A stretch of 64,000 nucleotides of DNA from Cycas panzhihuaensis. Lineage: Eukaryota; Cycadophyta. Positions 22,656-34,500 of the stretch are shown in pieces (position 1 is the first letter of the stretch; each line of letters begins with the position of its first letter). The notes beneath the pieces are model-generated. The model ran no database searches, was not told the origin of the DNA, and saw only the letters and a program-made list of their open reading frames with translations. The translations under genes and the position numbers were made by a program. Location of the stretch: the NCBI GenBank assembly GCA_023213395.1, contig CM041465.1, positions 185,697,741 to 185,761,740 of the forward strand, in the 5' to 3' direction.

Positions 22656-24643
22656 TTGCTTCCTTCATATTCCCCACTTGCACTTGCAATGGAGCCATCA
22701 CTTCCTTCTCCCCCACAATCCATGTGATGAAGGAGATTGTGAAAGTGAATTTAGAAATATTTTCAAGTTATTATGATAGCATATTTTGTATTATTTGTTT
22801 TTCCTTTCTCTTTTGCAGGTTTGGAAGCATAATACAAGGAGTTGTAAGGCCCAAGGATTCCAATTATTTAATGGCCATTCATGCTATCTCATTTTTCTTT
22901 TTCTTTTCCCTTTTTTGTCCATTTAACAAGGGGAAATGTTGCCGAAAATTTTCCAACATTTAGAAGAATGATTGTAAGGGGAGTTTTTACCCATTTTTTT
23001 TAAAGAATTTTGAGCCATTGAAAATATCTATCATTGTATGCTCTCACCTTGCCCATATTGGGATCCTCGTGATCAAAAAATGATGGAAATTTCATATGGT
23101 ATCATGTGTTAATGAGATATTAGCAAGCTAAAATTTCTGCATAAATACAATTTGATTGCTGAACTTCACAGTGCATAAAATCTTCTCTGAGATCCAATTG
23201 AAGTGATTCCAACTGTCAAAGATGGGGCTCTGAGTCTACTTTCCAGTACAAAAATCGGCACCTAATTTGGATGTCGTATGAGGAAGTTATTGCTGTTTTA
23301 GTGAACAACAGTTATTTTTAGTAAATTCGGAAAAATATAATTTCCTAACTTTGGGGCTGTCAAAAACTTTCTAGAACTCATTTGGACCTGATTCCACTTC
23401 ACGAAGATGAAGCTCGAGTCTAGTTTGCAGCACAAAAATCGGCACTCCATTTCGACATCGTGGGAGAAAGTTATTGCAGATTTAGTGAAGAGTACTTTTT
23501 TGTATTAACAAAAAAAAAAAAAAAAAAAGAAAATTTCTTCCTTTTATAAGGCTTAAAAGCCCATTGTAAAAGTGAGAAAAAAAACACGGATCGGAGCAAT
23601 ATCTCGTGTCCTCAATCACTTATTAGCATTGCATTTCAGCACTCTAAAATCACTCAAAGTAAGCACACAAAGACACTTCAAGCAAGCACTCCAAAAGCAC
23701 TCCAAGCAAGCATTATTTTCAGTTAAATGTACGTTTGATGCAATTCGATAATCTTTTCACTCTTCCTAAAAGGAACGCATCACGTCGCTATTTTCCGCCA
23801 TCTTGTACTGTTCACACACCTCGCCAAGGTTGAGATACCTTGGTTGGCGTAATCGTGCCATAAAGGAGGTGTGGGTTTCAAGTTGGGACCGACTAAACCG
23901 AATATTGGTGAGGTTTGGTTAGCCATACCATCGTGCCTCAATCGGGATCATCCCGATAACCAACCGGAAAAGCGAAACTTTAATACAAGATTAAAATATA
24001 CTCGATCCAATATCCGCTCATAGCCATGGGTATGCACGCACCACTCTTTAGAGGAGGTATATAGGCGCTCATTGGTGAACGGGTGAGGATTGGGAGTACA
24101 CAGGCTCCGTTGTGACTTGGATTTCATCACCAAGCACAATTACGTATCATGGTGAAGGCCAAATTAATTCTACTAGAAGCCTAGGCATCCTTCAACAACC
24201 TCAACTACACGTTGGACACAAGTTAGAGGTTATTGGGTTGATTATGCATCCTACATTCGAGTTTCAAGTTGTGTAAACCCAATGATGTCAACTTCTACAT
24301 TGGCCTACAATCTTGTATATTGATCACTTACTTATTTGATCCATAGTGTAATCACAATCATAGTGCTTCTCATATTCATGTGCGTCGGGGTTAATATTTG
24401 CCACAAGTGTTAGTGGCCAATTTTTATCATAGTGCTTCTCATATTCTTCGCATCGGGTTAATATTTGTCACAAGTGTTGGTGACTTTTCTCTAAGTTGCT
24501 CCCTTCATCTTTGAGCAACCATTCTCACTTCTTCTTCCTTCTTCTACACGCTTCATTACATTTCCCATTTGTAAATAGTGATCGGTCATTTATTGCCATC
24601 ACTTTTATAGTCCTTGTTCATTTCTTCCCTTCTAAAAGACACA
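22656..24643 (+). other. Element A leader with internal repeats
   Basis: Two-kilobase non-coding leader. It contains two diverged direct repeats about 190 bases apart (around 23198-23310 and 23388-23495, sharing ACAAAAATCGGCAC and AGTTATTGC...TTTAGTGAA), an A-rich run (23511-23530), short AAGCACTCCA repeats (23670-23715), and a 66-bp tandem repeat (24358-24487, TCATAGTGCTTCTCATATTC). Palindromes are GCCAAGG-ttgagata-CCTTGG (about 23824-23843) and ATCGGGAT-C-ATCCCGAT (23941-23957). The same parts occur inverted in B. Such leaders may carry packaging or translation signals; not shown here. Confidence 0.7.
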
Positions 24644-25560
24644 ATGTCTTCACAGTTCAAGCAAAATGTGAACCCATTCTAAAAGGAAAGAAAATTGGGA
24701 CATGTGGTTCACCGGTGTTAGAAATCTTTGCAAAGTATGAAGGTCTATGGAGAGATCACTTACAACCTACACCACCACATTGCATAAGCTACCACAACCG
24801 GCTTGAGGAGGTGCTCAACCGCTCCTCTTGAAGCTGTAGCTAAACGCAATGGGAACATGATGATGATAAAATCCGTGCGGGGATCTTGCTTGTCACCGAT
24901 TATTCCTGCATAATCTCATTGATGAAGTCGTACATGATCTGACATGGAAAGTTCTTGAAGTTCTTAAGAAGAACTTTGACACTAAATCGGACTTAGAATT
25001 TGTTCACTTAGTCAAGATGAACAAATTGAAAATGCAGAAAGGACATGCAAGTGAGACAATCAATCTCCTTCGTCCAATCAAGCAAGCCATTGATAAAGAT
25101 TTTAAAACTCAATGCATTACATGGGCTTTCTTGATTCAGTCATGTCTCCATATCCCAGATTATAAAAATCTATTAGGGAGTCTTCAATCCAGTGGAACTT
25201 TGAAGACCCTAAACTTTGAGGATCTTGCTGATAAGTTCATTGAATTTGATAAGACCTTTGATACCAACTTTGCCACTACATCAGATCCAATTGATCTTTG
25301 CTTTTGAAGTGGAAGAAGATCTTTGTTGCACCAAAAATCAAGGTCAATACTCTCGTAGAGGTGGTAATTCCCGTGGAAGAGGAAGAGGTAGACAACAAGG
25401 ACAACGTCCTCTTAGTCAACACGCTCCTCAATTCCAACAAAAATGTCTCAAGGCCAAGGGCAAAATAATCAACCGGACCTAGATCCAAGAATCGAGACAA
25501 TCCACCAAATTAATACTTGACCGGAAATCAAGCAATCGTGCGCCAAAGGTGTAATAGAAG
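24644..25560 (+). pseudogene. Element A gag (copia type), frameshifted
   Basis: Starts at the ATG at 24644 (MSSQ, shared with B). Frames then shift several times. Recognisable pieces are KYEGLWRDHLQPTPP (24738-24780), KMQKGHASETINLLRP...FKTQCITWAFLIQSCLHIPDYKNLLGSL (25026-25195, a copia-type Gag core), KFIEFDKTFDTNFATTSD (25236-25290), and an RG-rich run (25355-25400). A zinc knuckle C-x2-C-x4-H follows near 25535-25575 but lacks the fourth Cys. Gag forms the particle. In B the same region reads with fewer breaks. Confidence 0.8.
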
Positions 25561-25819
25561 AGGACATTATGCCAAAATTGCGAGCGCCACCAACAAACTA
25601 CCAAGTTATCAATAGCGCCATGGTGCACATAATGTTGATAATACTTCTTTTGAAGATGCTTTTGGTGGAATGCAATTTGCTCATGCACACCTTCAAAGAA
25701 TTGGGACCACTTCATCAAATGTTGTTGATAGATCCACTAAGTATATTGAGGCTCATTGTGGCTATGCTTATTCACTTTTGCCTTCACCACTTGGAGTTGC
25801 AAATAGTGCTACCTCAAAT

Positions 25820-27110
25820 ACTTCATCGTGGATCATGGATCTTTGAGCAACACAACACATGACTTGTCATCACCGTTCTTTCAAGATTTTGACTCAAGTT
25901 CGTGGTGTTGTACACATGGTCGACAAATCATCTCAACCAACGAAGGACTTGAACTGTTTGCACAAACTCCTGTGCCTTCCAGATTTTACACTTGTTGATG
26001 TTTTATATATTCACTCTGGGCGAGAATCGCTCTCCCATCCACCCTTGTCTCTCATGGATTTGATCCGAGTGTAGCGCAAACAATCAAACTCTCTGTCATT
26101 CACCCTCCTTAAAATCTTTGTGGTTATGACCGAATTCTTGATGGTAAACTTTTTCGCCTAACCGGCTCACCATCCTCCTCAAGCCCACTATGTTGATGAT
26201 GAATTTGTTTTACCACAACCCCGACTCCTTAAAAGTTGTCCCAAGCGACTCTATGGCATACTCGTATGGGCCATATCAAAATTGATCGCTTAAGAGAACT
26301 ACAAGACACTCTTCCTGGTTTGCCTAAGTTCCCCTCTAAGCCCTTTAAATGTGAAGCATGTATTATTGCTAAATCTCAAAGACAACCATTTCCTCGTAGT
26401 CAGTGGAAATCTAGCCAACCTTGTACACTCAAATATGCGGTCCTATGCCCATCCCTTCTATTAAATGCAGTGGTACTATATTACTTTCATTGATGATTTT
26501 ACCAAGAAAGTATGGGTTGCTTTTCTTGCAAAGAAAGATGAAGTTTTTCTATGTTTCAAGCTTTCAAGGCCCGCGTGGAAAATGAATCTAGATTCAAGAT
26601 CAAAATACTCAGGACTGACAATGGTGGCGAATACACATCCAATGAGTTTGAATTGTACCTACGTCAACATGGAATCAAACATCAGACCAACATTGCGGTA
26701 CACCCCAGAAATGGAGTTAGCGAGCGCATGAACAGGACCATTATGAATATGGCTCGTCTTATGCTAGTATATAAGAATGTCCCTATCTATCTTTGAAATG
26801 AGGCTATCCGGACTGCATGTATTGCATCAACACCGTTAGTCCCTCCAAGCTTTCCCTCTCCACATGAAATGTGGTATGGACAAACCCCCTCTATCTCCCA
26901 CTTTAGAATTTTTGGCTCTACTTGTTATGCTCATATTTTGCAGGAACATAGAAATAAGCTCCAAGATAGAGCCATCAAAGGCATCTTTGTCGGATACCCT
27001 ATGGACAAAAAGGGATACAAGCTTTTTATACCTTCAGAGCGTAAAATCATCATCACTAGAGATGTTATCTTTGCGGATCAAGATCAATTACTCGAGACTT
27101 GACTCAAGAT
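25820..27110 (+). pseudogene. Element A protease and integrase, frameshifted
   Basis: The protease active site (normally D-[ST]-G-A before TQHMT) reads W-I-F-E-Q-H-N near 25838-25858, so the catalytic Asp-Thr-Gly is missing. The integrase N-terminal zinc domain is present at 26236-26410 (LWHTRMGHIKI...FKCEACIIAKSQRQPF, H-H-C-C). The core has DDFTKKVWVAFLAKK (26493-26540), LRTDNGGEYTSNEF (26605-26655), then NRTIMNMARLMLVYKNVP. The GAG-pre/C-terminal part HILQEHRNKLQDRAIKGIFVGYPMDKKGY (26932-27020) and IITRDVIFAD follow. Frame changes between these blocks prevent a full product. Confidence 0.85.
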
Positions 27111-29107
27111 GCCTTCATACCGATTTAATGATGCTCTTGAATTTGATGTCCAGATTCCAAAATTTAGGGAGATCTTTGAGCAGTTGCTTAAAATCTTGGA
27201 ATCGACAATAGAGCCTCGGAGGATACAATCATGACTCCAATCCAATGTGTACACATCCGGCACCATCATTTATGAGCGACCAAGTTGACAAAGGCAAAGC
27301 CATAGCGGAAGGATCATCTTCTCCAACATCCGTGGGTGGCCCATCTTCTCCAAAGATCGTCAACTTCCTCCGTACAAATATTTCACATGATCCTTTTAGG
27401 ATCAAAGCGAAGATCAAGAGGTTGTGGAAATGAAAACCTCATTCCCAACTCGAGGTTTTCGTGAAGCCTACCGACTACACAAGGACATGCGACCCGGATG
27501 AGGTAGGCAAAGCGGCACTAGAAGTGCCCATAGAGCAAGGATGCATGAATCACTTTCCGTTGAGCTTGAACCAAATAGAATCGCATCTTGCTCTTAATGA
27601 AGAGCCTCTAACGTACCAAGAAGCTGTAAAGCATACAGCTTGGAGAAATGCCATGAACGTATCAATCTCTTATTAAGAACGGTACATGGGAGCTTGTTGA
27701 TCTACCACTTGGAAGAAAGGTAGTTCAAAATAAATGGGTGTTCAAAAACAAGTATAGATCAGATGGCACCCTAGAAAAACATAAGGCGAGGTTGGTAGCA
27801 AAAGGATTCACGCAAAAGGAAGGTATTGACTACACTGAAATCTTTGCTCCTACAACCAAGTGGCCTACAATCAGAACTCTTATAGCCTTGGCTGCTCAAC
27901 AGGGTTGAAAAATCCACCAACTTGATGTTAAGACCGCATTTCTCAATGGGGACCTTAAAGAAGAAATTTACATGGCTCAGCCAGAAGGATATGAGATTGA
28001 CGGTCAGGAGCATAAAGTTTGTAGGCTCAAAAAGTCCTTGTATGACCTAAAGCAAGCCCCTCGTGCTTGGTTTATCAAGTTGTCTCAAAGAATGAGGCAA
28101 CTTGCATATGAGGTTTGTGACTATCAAAATATTGATGCAACATTATTCATCAAGCGCCAAAATGATAAAGTCACTTACCTCTTAATCTTTGTGGATGACA
28201 TGCTCATAACGGGGAATAGTGAGCAGTGTCGGCCGGTGAAGAAGGACCTTGCTAAAACTTTTGAATTGTCTGACCTCGGGTTGATGAAATATTACTTGGG
28301 AATTGAAGTAACTCAAAAGGATGGCAAAATCTTTCTCTCCCAAGAAAAATATATCAACGATCTTCTGACAAAGTTTCAGTTGGACGGTGCTCGACCAGTT
28401 GAGACACCTATGCAGCCCAATATCAAGCTCTGGATTGATGGTGACAATAGGGAGGCGACGCAACACTCTGAGCAACTTGTAGGTAGTCTCATCTATACTA
28501 CCAACACAAGGCGGATATTGCACACTCTGTCGGCATTCTTGCAAGATTCATGACAAATCCTAAGCCATATCATTGGCAAGTCACGAGTGTTGAGGTACCT
28601 AAAGACGACTAGGAAATATGGTGCATTGTATGAACCCAATGCGAATTTAAACTTTATGCATACAGGACTCGGACTTTGCGAGAGATAAAGACACGGGGAA
28701 GATCTACGTGCAGGTGCGTAACATTTCTTGGAGCACCAATATCATGGAGATCCGAATGCAAAAGATAGTTGTAGACTCAAGCTACTGAAGGCGAGTACAT
28801 TCTTTATACGAGACAAGCAAGGAGGTGATATGGCTTAGAAAATTGTTGAATACATTAAATGCCACCCAAACAAGTTCTACTAGCTTACATGTAGATAATC
28901 AATCTACAATCCAGATGGCTAAAATCACGTATTTCATGATCGTACCAAACATATAAGTACAAAAGTCCACGAGGATTAGAGAACTAGTTCATGATGGCAC
29001 AATTCAATTGAGTCGCCCCACAATGATCAAGTGGCCGATATCTTCACCAAACCATCAAGAGGGTGAAGTTTGAGCAGCTCAAAGCAACTCGGCCTTAGGG
29101 CCTCCAT
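27111..29107 (+). pseudogene. Element A reverse transcriptase and RNase H
   Basis: A linker (27111-27600) is followed by RT. Blocks: LALNEEPLTYQEAVKHTAW (27586-27645), NKWVFKNKYRSDGTLEKHKARLVAKGFTQKEGIDYTEIFAP (27730-27855), a TGA where B has TGG (27906), then [25 protein letters not shown] (27921-28000), [12 protein letters not shown] (28038-28073) and [10 protein letters not shown] (28188-28217; F in place of Y of YVDD, also in B). [29 protein letters not shown] comes next (28284-28370). RNase H (28440-29100) is heavily broken and ends with RVKFEQLK near 29065. Not functional as read. Confidence 0.88.
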
Positions 29108-29545
29108 CTCCCGATTGAAGGAGATGACAATAGGACCATCATACTCTGTCTTCTTCGTGAAAACCCCTTGTGGGCGGAAGGACAAGAGTAAGTCTCTCAC
29201 TCTATCCCATTCGTGAAAACCCCATGTGGGCGCGAAAGGATAAGGGTTGTATCATTTTGGAAAATCGGAACACTGTGGAAAACTTAGAAAGGGCATGGGG
29301 ATGACCAAATGGTATATGGAGACTCGATGAATTTCATTACAAAATTTATTATTGTCTTGATTGGCTATCGGCTACATTTAAAGAGTCTGAGCCGAGTTAG
29401 TAGATTAGAAAATTTGTGGGTTTTCTTCCCATGAGAGTTTCCCACAAAAGTATCATACTAGTTTGCTTTGTAAGAGGCTCAAATGAAGACCTCATAGGAT
29501 AGAATAAAATAGAATGAAATGATCTTCTACCATTAAGGGGGAGAT
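29108..29545 (+). other. Element A 3' non-coding region with paired repeat
   Basis: After pol there are two copies of TTCGTGAAAACCCC-TGTGGGCG-GAAGGA-AAG (29154-29186 and 29210-29248), also present in B, D and E at the matching place. The region ends in the polypurine tract at 29535-29545. Confidence 0.75.
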
Positions 29546-29842
29546 TGAAAAGGGTTAATGACATAAGGTCATTACATTAGTTGATTATTTCGAAAAAGGG
29601 TCTTAAGTGAACTTTAAATTAGATCACTTAAGTGAAATGCACTTTCATGTGCATTATGTGTAATTTCATTTCACCTAACTCAAATGCTCCCTCTCTCAAT
29701 ATAAAAGTAAAGCTCAATGGAGGAGATTCATTCTCACCTCCCCATTTTGTGAGAGCTACTTTCTTTCTCTCAAGTCTCTCTTGCTCCCATGTTTGCCTTT
29801 GTGTTTAGTGCATGGAAATGAAGGATAGATCCACTCTTTTCA
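29546..29842 (+). repeat. Element A 3' LTR (297 bp)
   Basis: Nearly identical partner of 22345-22641 and directly followed by TATAC. Confidence 0.92.
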
Positions 29843-29955
29843 TATACTTGGTAGCAAATTTTAAAATTCAAACTCTAATATTTTTTTAATATTCAGATTT
29901 AGTGTTTTTTTAAAAATTTATTTGTCACATTTGATCAACAAAACTTTAGTTCAAA

Positions 29956-31130
29956 ATGACTTCTAGCTTTGGAAATATAATTATCCTCAAATTTGAAAGA
30001 AATAATTTCCTAAATTGGAGTAGAAAGATGAGACCCATTCTCATAGCTAACGACATGTGGGAAATTATGAAGATGGGCTACAATGAACTATGACAAAATC
30101 TATCTGATGTAGAAAAGGTTACCTACAAGGAGAATGTCAAGAAAGACAATGAAGTCTTAGTCCTTATCTTTTGAACACTTGAAGATCATATGTTCCCATG
30201 AGTTAGTGAATCAGTTAAGTCCAAAGAAGCTTGGAACACCTTACAACTAATATATGAAGGAGTAACCTCCTCTAAATTACAGAATTTGAGGAACAAGTTT
30301 AAAAATTTACGTATGATGCCCAATAAATCAATAACGAAATTTATGACCAAAATCTAAGATATTGTAAACCAAATGAGGTCACTTGGAGATACCCTAACTG
30401 AACAAAGGGTAGTTGAAAGGATCCTTAGATGTGTTGGAGTTGTAAGATATTTTAAAATGGTGGCTACTAGTATCAGTGTATCAAAGGATCTAAGCACTCT
30501 CAAAGTAAAACAACTTAGTGCCATGTTTATGCCTATAGAAGAGCAGTAAAGTGCAAATGAATCTCTAGAATATGTCTTTGCTACAAAGGCCCGCATTCAA
30601 TCCAACTCTCAAGTAGAAACCTTAAGGCAAAAGGAATCTCCTCCAAGAAGAAAAGGTGGAAACCGTCGAAGGTATAATAGACAAGACCCTCCACAATATC
30701 AAGCCCCTCACCAAAGGAGGCAAGGAGGATCCCAACAACATGAAGACCCTCCAAGAAATACCAATCAAATGAGATAATTTGAGAATCATCCTTGTTATCC
30801 AAATTGCCAAGGGAATTCTTAATTTTCAAGGTCAAATCAGGCATATCATGACAATAGACCAAAAGACAGCCCTTCTCAATCTTATGAGGAAAATGGGAGA
30901 TATTTCAATATTGATTGTTCTCATCCAAGAAGTCAAAGCTTAAGTTATGGAAGAAGAGATTTATTATATTATACTTATTGCCATAGAGGTGGTCACAATG
31001 AAGATAAATATTTTTTAAAACATATACCACCATCTAGAGGACATGTTCAAAATTCATTTAAATCAAAGGTTAATAATAGATTATTTTTATCTAAGTTTTC
31101 TGTTAAGGAAGAAGATAATGATAGCTAGTA
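29956..31130 (+). pseudogene. Copia F gag and protease start
   Basis: ATG at 29956 begins MTSSFGNIIILKFERNNFLNW, the usual copia Gag opening (L-x-x-x-N-x-x-x-W). The gag core (30120-30560) includes KEAWNTLQLIYEGV and LRNKFKNLRM, then IMPKQ-like KSITKFMTKI. A proline/arginine/glutamine-rich stretch follows (30600-30800). The zinc knuckle near 30975-31015 reads Y-x-x-C-x4-H-x4-Y, with first and last Cys replaced by Tyr. Several in-frame stops are present. Confidence 0.75.
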
Positions 31131-32470
31131 CATTGGTTCAGGTTGCTCAACCGACATGACCCATAAAGAACATTTATTTTAGACCTTGGATAAAAACAAA
31201 AAAGGGTCTATCATGTTTGGAGATAATACCTCCCATGAATCAGTTGGGAAAGATAACATAGCCTTGATGATTGACATTAGTGAATATAGACACTTAGATG
31301 ATATCTTATATGTCCCTGCCCTAAGAAAGAACTTGCTATTAGTAGGATAGATGATGGGATAAGATTACAAGGTGATTTTTGACAATTGTGCATATGTTAT
31401 CAAAAATAAGAGAAAAAATAAAGCTATTGTTGCCAAAGGAAAAATGACTAAGGATTGTCTATTTAAGTTTATCCTCACTCATTCAGATACCCATACCCTC
31501 AGAACTTTAATTACCATGGATAGTGATTTGTGGCATAGAAGGTTTGGTCATCTTAATTACAATAGCTTGGCTCTTATGAAATGCTTGGACATGGTTAATG
31601 ATTTACCACACATTGATGTCAATACAAAATTGTGTGAGGGATGTCTTCTTGGTAAACACCATAGAGAAAGTTTTCTAAATTATAGCCATCGAGCATATGC
31701 CCCCCTTCAACTGGTAGACATAGACATTTATGGGCCTATGACTACTCCCTCCTTAGCAGGTGCAAAATATTTCCTCATCTTCATTGATGACTTCACAAGG
31801 AAGACATGGATTTTCTTTCTAAGATATAAATTAGATGCTTTCAGCCACTTTGTTGATTTCAAAACCTTTGTAGAGCAACAAAGTGGATATCATATCATAT
31901 CTTTAAGATCAGATAATGGGGAGGAGGTTACATCTAATGCTTTCAAGGACTATTATATCCACCATGGAATTAGGAGACAATTCACTACCCCTTACACCCC
32001 ATAACAAAATGGTGTAGCAGAAAGAAAGAATCGAACTATCGTTGAAATGGCAAGATGTATGCTTAAAGATAAAAACCTGGGCTTGAATTTTGGGCTGAAG
32101 TAGTTCATACAGTCATCTACTTACTCAATAGATGTTCCACCAAAGCTCTTAGGTGGAAAACTCCAGAAGAAGTATAGACTGGTTATAAACCAAGTATACA
32201 TCATCTTAGGGTATTTGGATGACTAACATATGCCCATATTCCTGATCAAAGAAGAACTAAGTTGGATGACCATAGTATCAAATATATTTTCATTGGCTAT
32301 AGTGACTTTTCAAAATCCTACAAGATCTACGATCCAAAATCAAGAAAAGTTATGGTGAGTAGAGATGTCAAGTTTCAGGAAGATACCTACTACCAAGATA
32401 ATCAAGAAAAGAAGAAGGAGATTGCCATTAAATTTGACATATCAAATAAGTCCAAATATGTGCCTCTTAT
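31131..32470 (+). pseudogene. Copia F protease and integrase
   Basis: Protease motif reads I-G-S-G-C-S-T-D-M-T near 31132-31160; the catalytic Asp of D-S-G is Gly. Integrase is open from 31372 to 32004 (210 residues): zinc domain LWHRRFGHLNYN...LCEGCLLGKHHRESF, then core with DIDIYGPM, FIDDFTRKTWIFFLRYK and LRSDNGEEVTSNAF, ending TTPYTP before a TAA in the P-Q-Q-N-G-V motif (Gln codon lost) at 32002. After that ERKNRTIVEMARCML and, at 32262-32474, KYIFIGYSDFSKSYKIYDPKSRKVMVSRDVKF. Copia-type, and the best preserved integrase in the window. Confidence 0.85.
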
Positions 32471-32679
32471 ATAGAGAAATATCCGTGAACTAACTAGGGA
32501 AGGAACTTTATCTTAACCTCCATTATAACATCTACCTAAATAGGTTCATCACAACCATGACTTGAGAGATATCTTGATAACAATAGGAGATCCACACGCT
32601 CACATAGGGTCAACTTTGCCCTAATGAGTAAGGTATTAGAAACTCATGAGCCTCAAACCTTTGTTGAGACTAATCAACA

Positions 32680-34170
32680 TAAATGTTAGCAGAAAGTTAT
32701 GGAAGAGGAACATCAGTCCATTATTAAGAATGATACTTACAAACATATTGACTTACCACCAAAGAAGAAGACTATTGGCACAAAATGGGTCTATAAGACC
32801 AAGTTCCACTCAGATGGATCCATTGACAAATATAAAGCTAGATTGGTTGCAAAAGGATATGCTTAAAGAGAAGGTATAGACTATACAAAAATATTTGTCC
32901 ATGTCACTAGGATGGAATCTGTTTGAATGATAATGAGTTTAGCTGCCCAAATGGGTTGGAAAGTTTATCAAATGGATGTGAAAAGTGATTTCCTAAATAG
33001 ATATATGAAAAAAGACGTCTATGTCACTCAACCCCTTGGTTTTGAAGTCAGGGGGGAAGAGAACAAAATGTATACATTAAAAAAGACCCTATATAGTCTA
33101 AAACAAATACCCAGGGCTTGGTATTCCTACATAGACACGTATTTTAGAGATCAAGGATTTGAGAGATCTTAAGTAGATCCAAACTTATACACTCAAATCA
33201 AGGGAAGTTCAATATTGATTGTAGGTTTTTATGTAGATGACCTAGTTTATATCGGAAACAACTCTGATGTTTTACATCAATTTAAAGATACTATGTGTAA
33301 GGAATTCGAGATGACAGACTTATGTCTCATGTATTACTTCTTAGGATGGAAGTCTGGTAGGACAAACATAGAATCTTCATCTCTCAATGCAAATATATAT
33401 TGGATCTACTACAAAGATTTAAAATGACAGATTGTAAATCATTGGCAACCCTAATAGAAATTAGAATCAAACTTTCTAAGACGGATGATTCAACTTTGAT
33501 TGATCCAACTCTCCATAGACAACTCATTGGCAGCTTAATATATTTGGCATCTACCTAACCAGATATAACACACTCAGTCAGTGTTATGTCCAGGTTTATG
33601 CAGGGTCCAAAGACCTCTTATTGGTAAGTTGCCAAGAGAATCCTTAGATACCTTAAAGGGACTCCAGACTTTAGGTTATATTACAAAGCTACCTCCAAAT
33701 TCCAGTTGATTAGCTACACAGATTCAGATTGGGCAGGTGATGTTGATGATAGAAAGTCTACAATGGGTTATGTATTCAATGTGGGATCAACAGTAGTAAC
33801 TTAGAGTACAAAGAAGCAAAATACCATCTCCTTATCTACATGTGAGGTATAATATAAAGCAGCAGTTGCAGGAGCTTGTGAGTCAATATGGCTAAGAAGA
33901 CTTTTACAAGATTTTCATAATAAACAATAAGGTCCCACTTGAATTTGGTATGACAATAAAAACACTATCCAAATGGACAAAAATCTGGTATTCCATGGTA
34001 TAATAAAACATATTGAGACTCAACACCACTTCATTCATAAACTTGTACAAGCAAACGAGATTGAGTTAGCTTATTGCAACACTGAAGATTAGACAATGGA
34101 TATTTTTACAAAGGCTTTGGGAGAGATCAAATTCCAGAAATTTAGAGAAATTTTGGGAGTCGTACACATT
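32680..34170 (+). pseudogene. Copia F reverse transcriptase and RNase H
   Basis: RT: TIGTKWVYKTKFHSDGSIDKYKARLVAKGYA (32772-32865), VYQMDVKSDFLNRYMKKDVYVTQPLGFE (32957-33045), LYSLKQIPRAWYSYIDTYFRDQGFERS (33090-33170), and intact FYVDDLVYIGNN (33226-33262). RNase H: YTDSDWAGDVDDRKSTMGYVFN (33715-33780), TISLSTCEV (33825-33850), ending KFQKFREILGV near 34130-34162. Stops at TAG and TAA interrupt at least eight places. Confidence 0.85.
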
Positions 34171-34190
34171 AGGCTTATGGGGGAGAATCT

Positions 34191-34500
34191 TGGGATTAAC
34201 CCTAATGTTACTGAATAATTATGCACCTAGGGCCCCTCAAAGCCTCCTTTGAGACCCCTTAGGGCACATAAAGCTGGCGTAACATTATTAAGGTACGTGC
34301 ATTATTTATTATTATTATTATTATTATTTTAATATTGTTTGTATATTTGTCGACTAACGTGCAGGTCAGGTCATGGTGCTTACCGCCTCCCCAAAATCTA
34401 TTTAAAGAGCAGGAATACTTCCCTAGTATTTTTTAACACCGTCATTGTTTGGAAAATATTCATTAACTCAAGATGTGCACAATCTAATGTCCCGCTCTGC
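34191..34500 (+). repeat. Copia F 3' LTR, probably cut at its right end by D
   Basis: Starts TGGGATTAACCC right after the polypurine tract. Contains an (ATT)n microsatellite (34302-34328) and a TATA-like CTATTTAAAGAGCAGG near 34398-34413. Homology to gag of the A/B/D family begins at about 34500-34515, so the end of this LTR is lost or overwritten. Confidence 0.55.

Larger units (their letters stand above)
22345..29842 (+). mobile_element. Complete Ty1/copia element A (7.5 kb)
   Basis: Two LTRs of 297 bp, TATAC duplication, tRNA-Met-type primer site at 22644, 2-kb leader, gag, protease, integrase, RT, RNase H, then a polypurine tract AAGGGGGAGAT (29535-29545). The LTRs differ at about two sites, so insertion was recent. 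In spite of this the coding part is broken by many frameshifts, often where its sister B has CAG, CTG or GCTGC. B lies in opposite orientation at 51775-59356. Confidence 0.93.
29848..34190 (+). mobile_element. Copia element F, coding part (different family from A)
   Basis: Gag to RNase H of one element in order on the plus strand, followed by a polypurine tract (TATGGGGGAGAATC, about 34177-34190) and 3' LTR. No 5' LTR is recognised; element A lies just before gag. Coding frames are long but interrupted by stops, mostly TAG/TAA/TGA where CAG/CAA/TGG is expected. By pol sequence it is clearly distinct from A/B/D/E. Confidence 0.8.

Noticed and set aside
24356-24487. Two 66-bp repeats as a CRISPR-like array
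   Set aside because: Only two adjacent units in a plant retrotransposon leader, no spacers.
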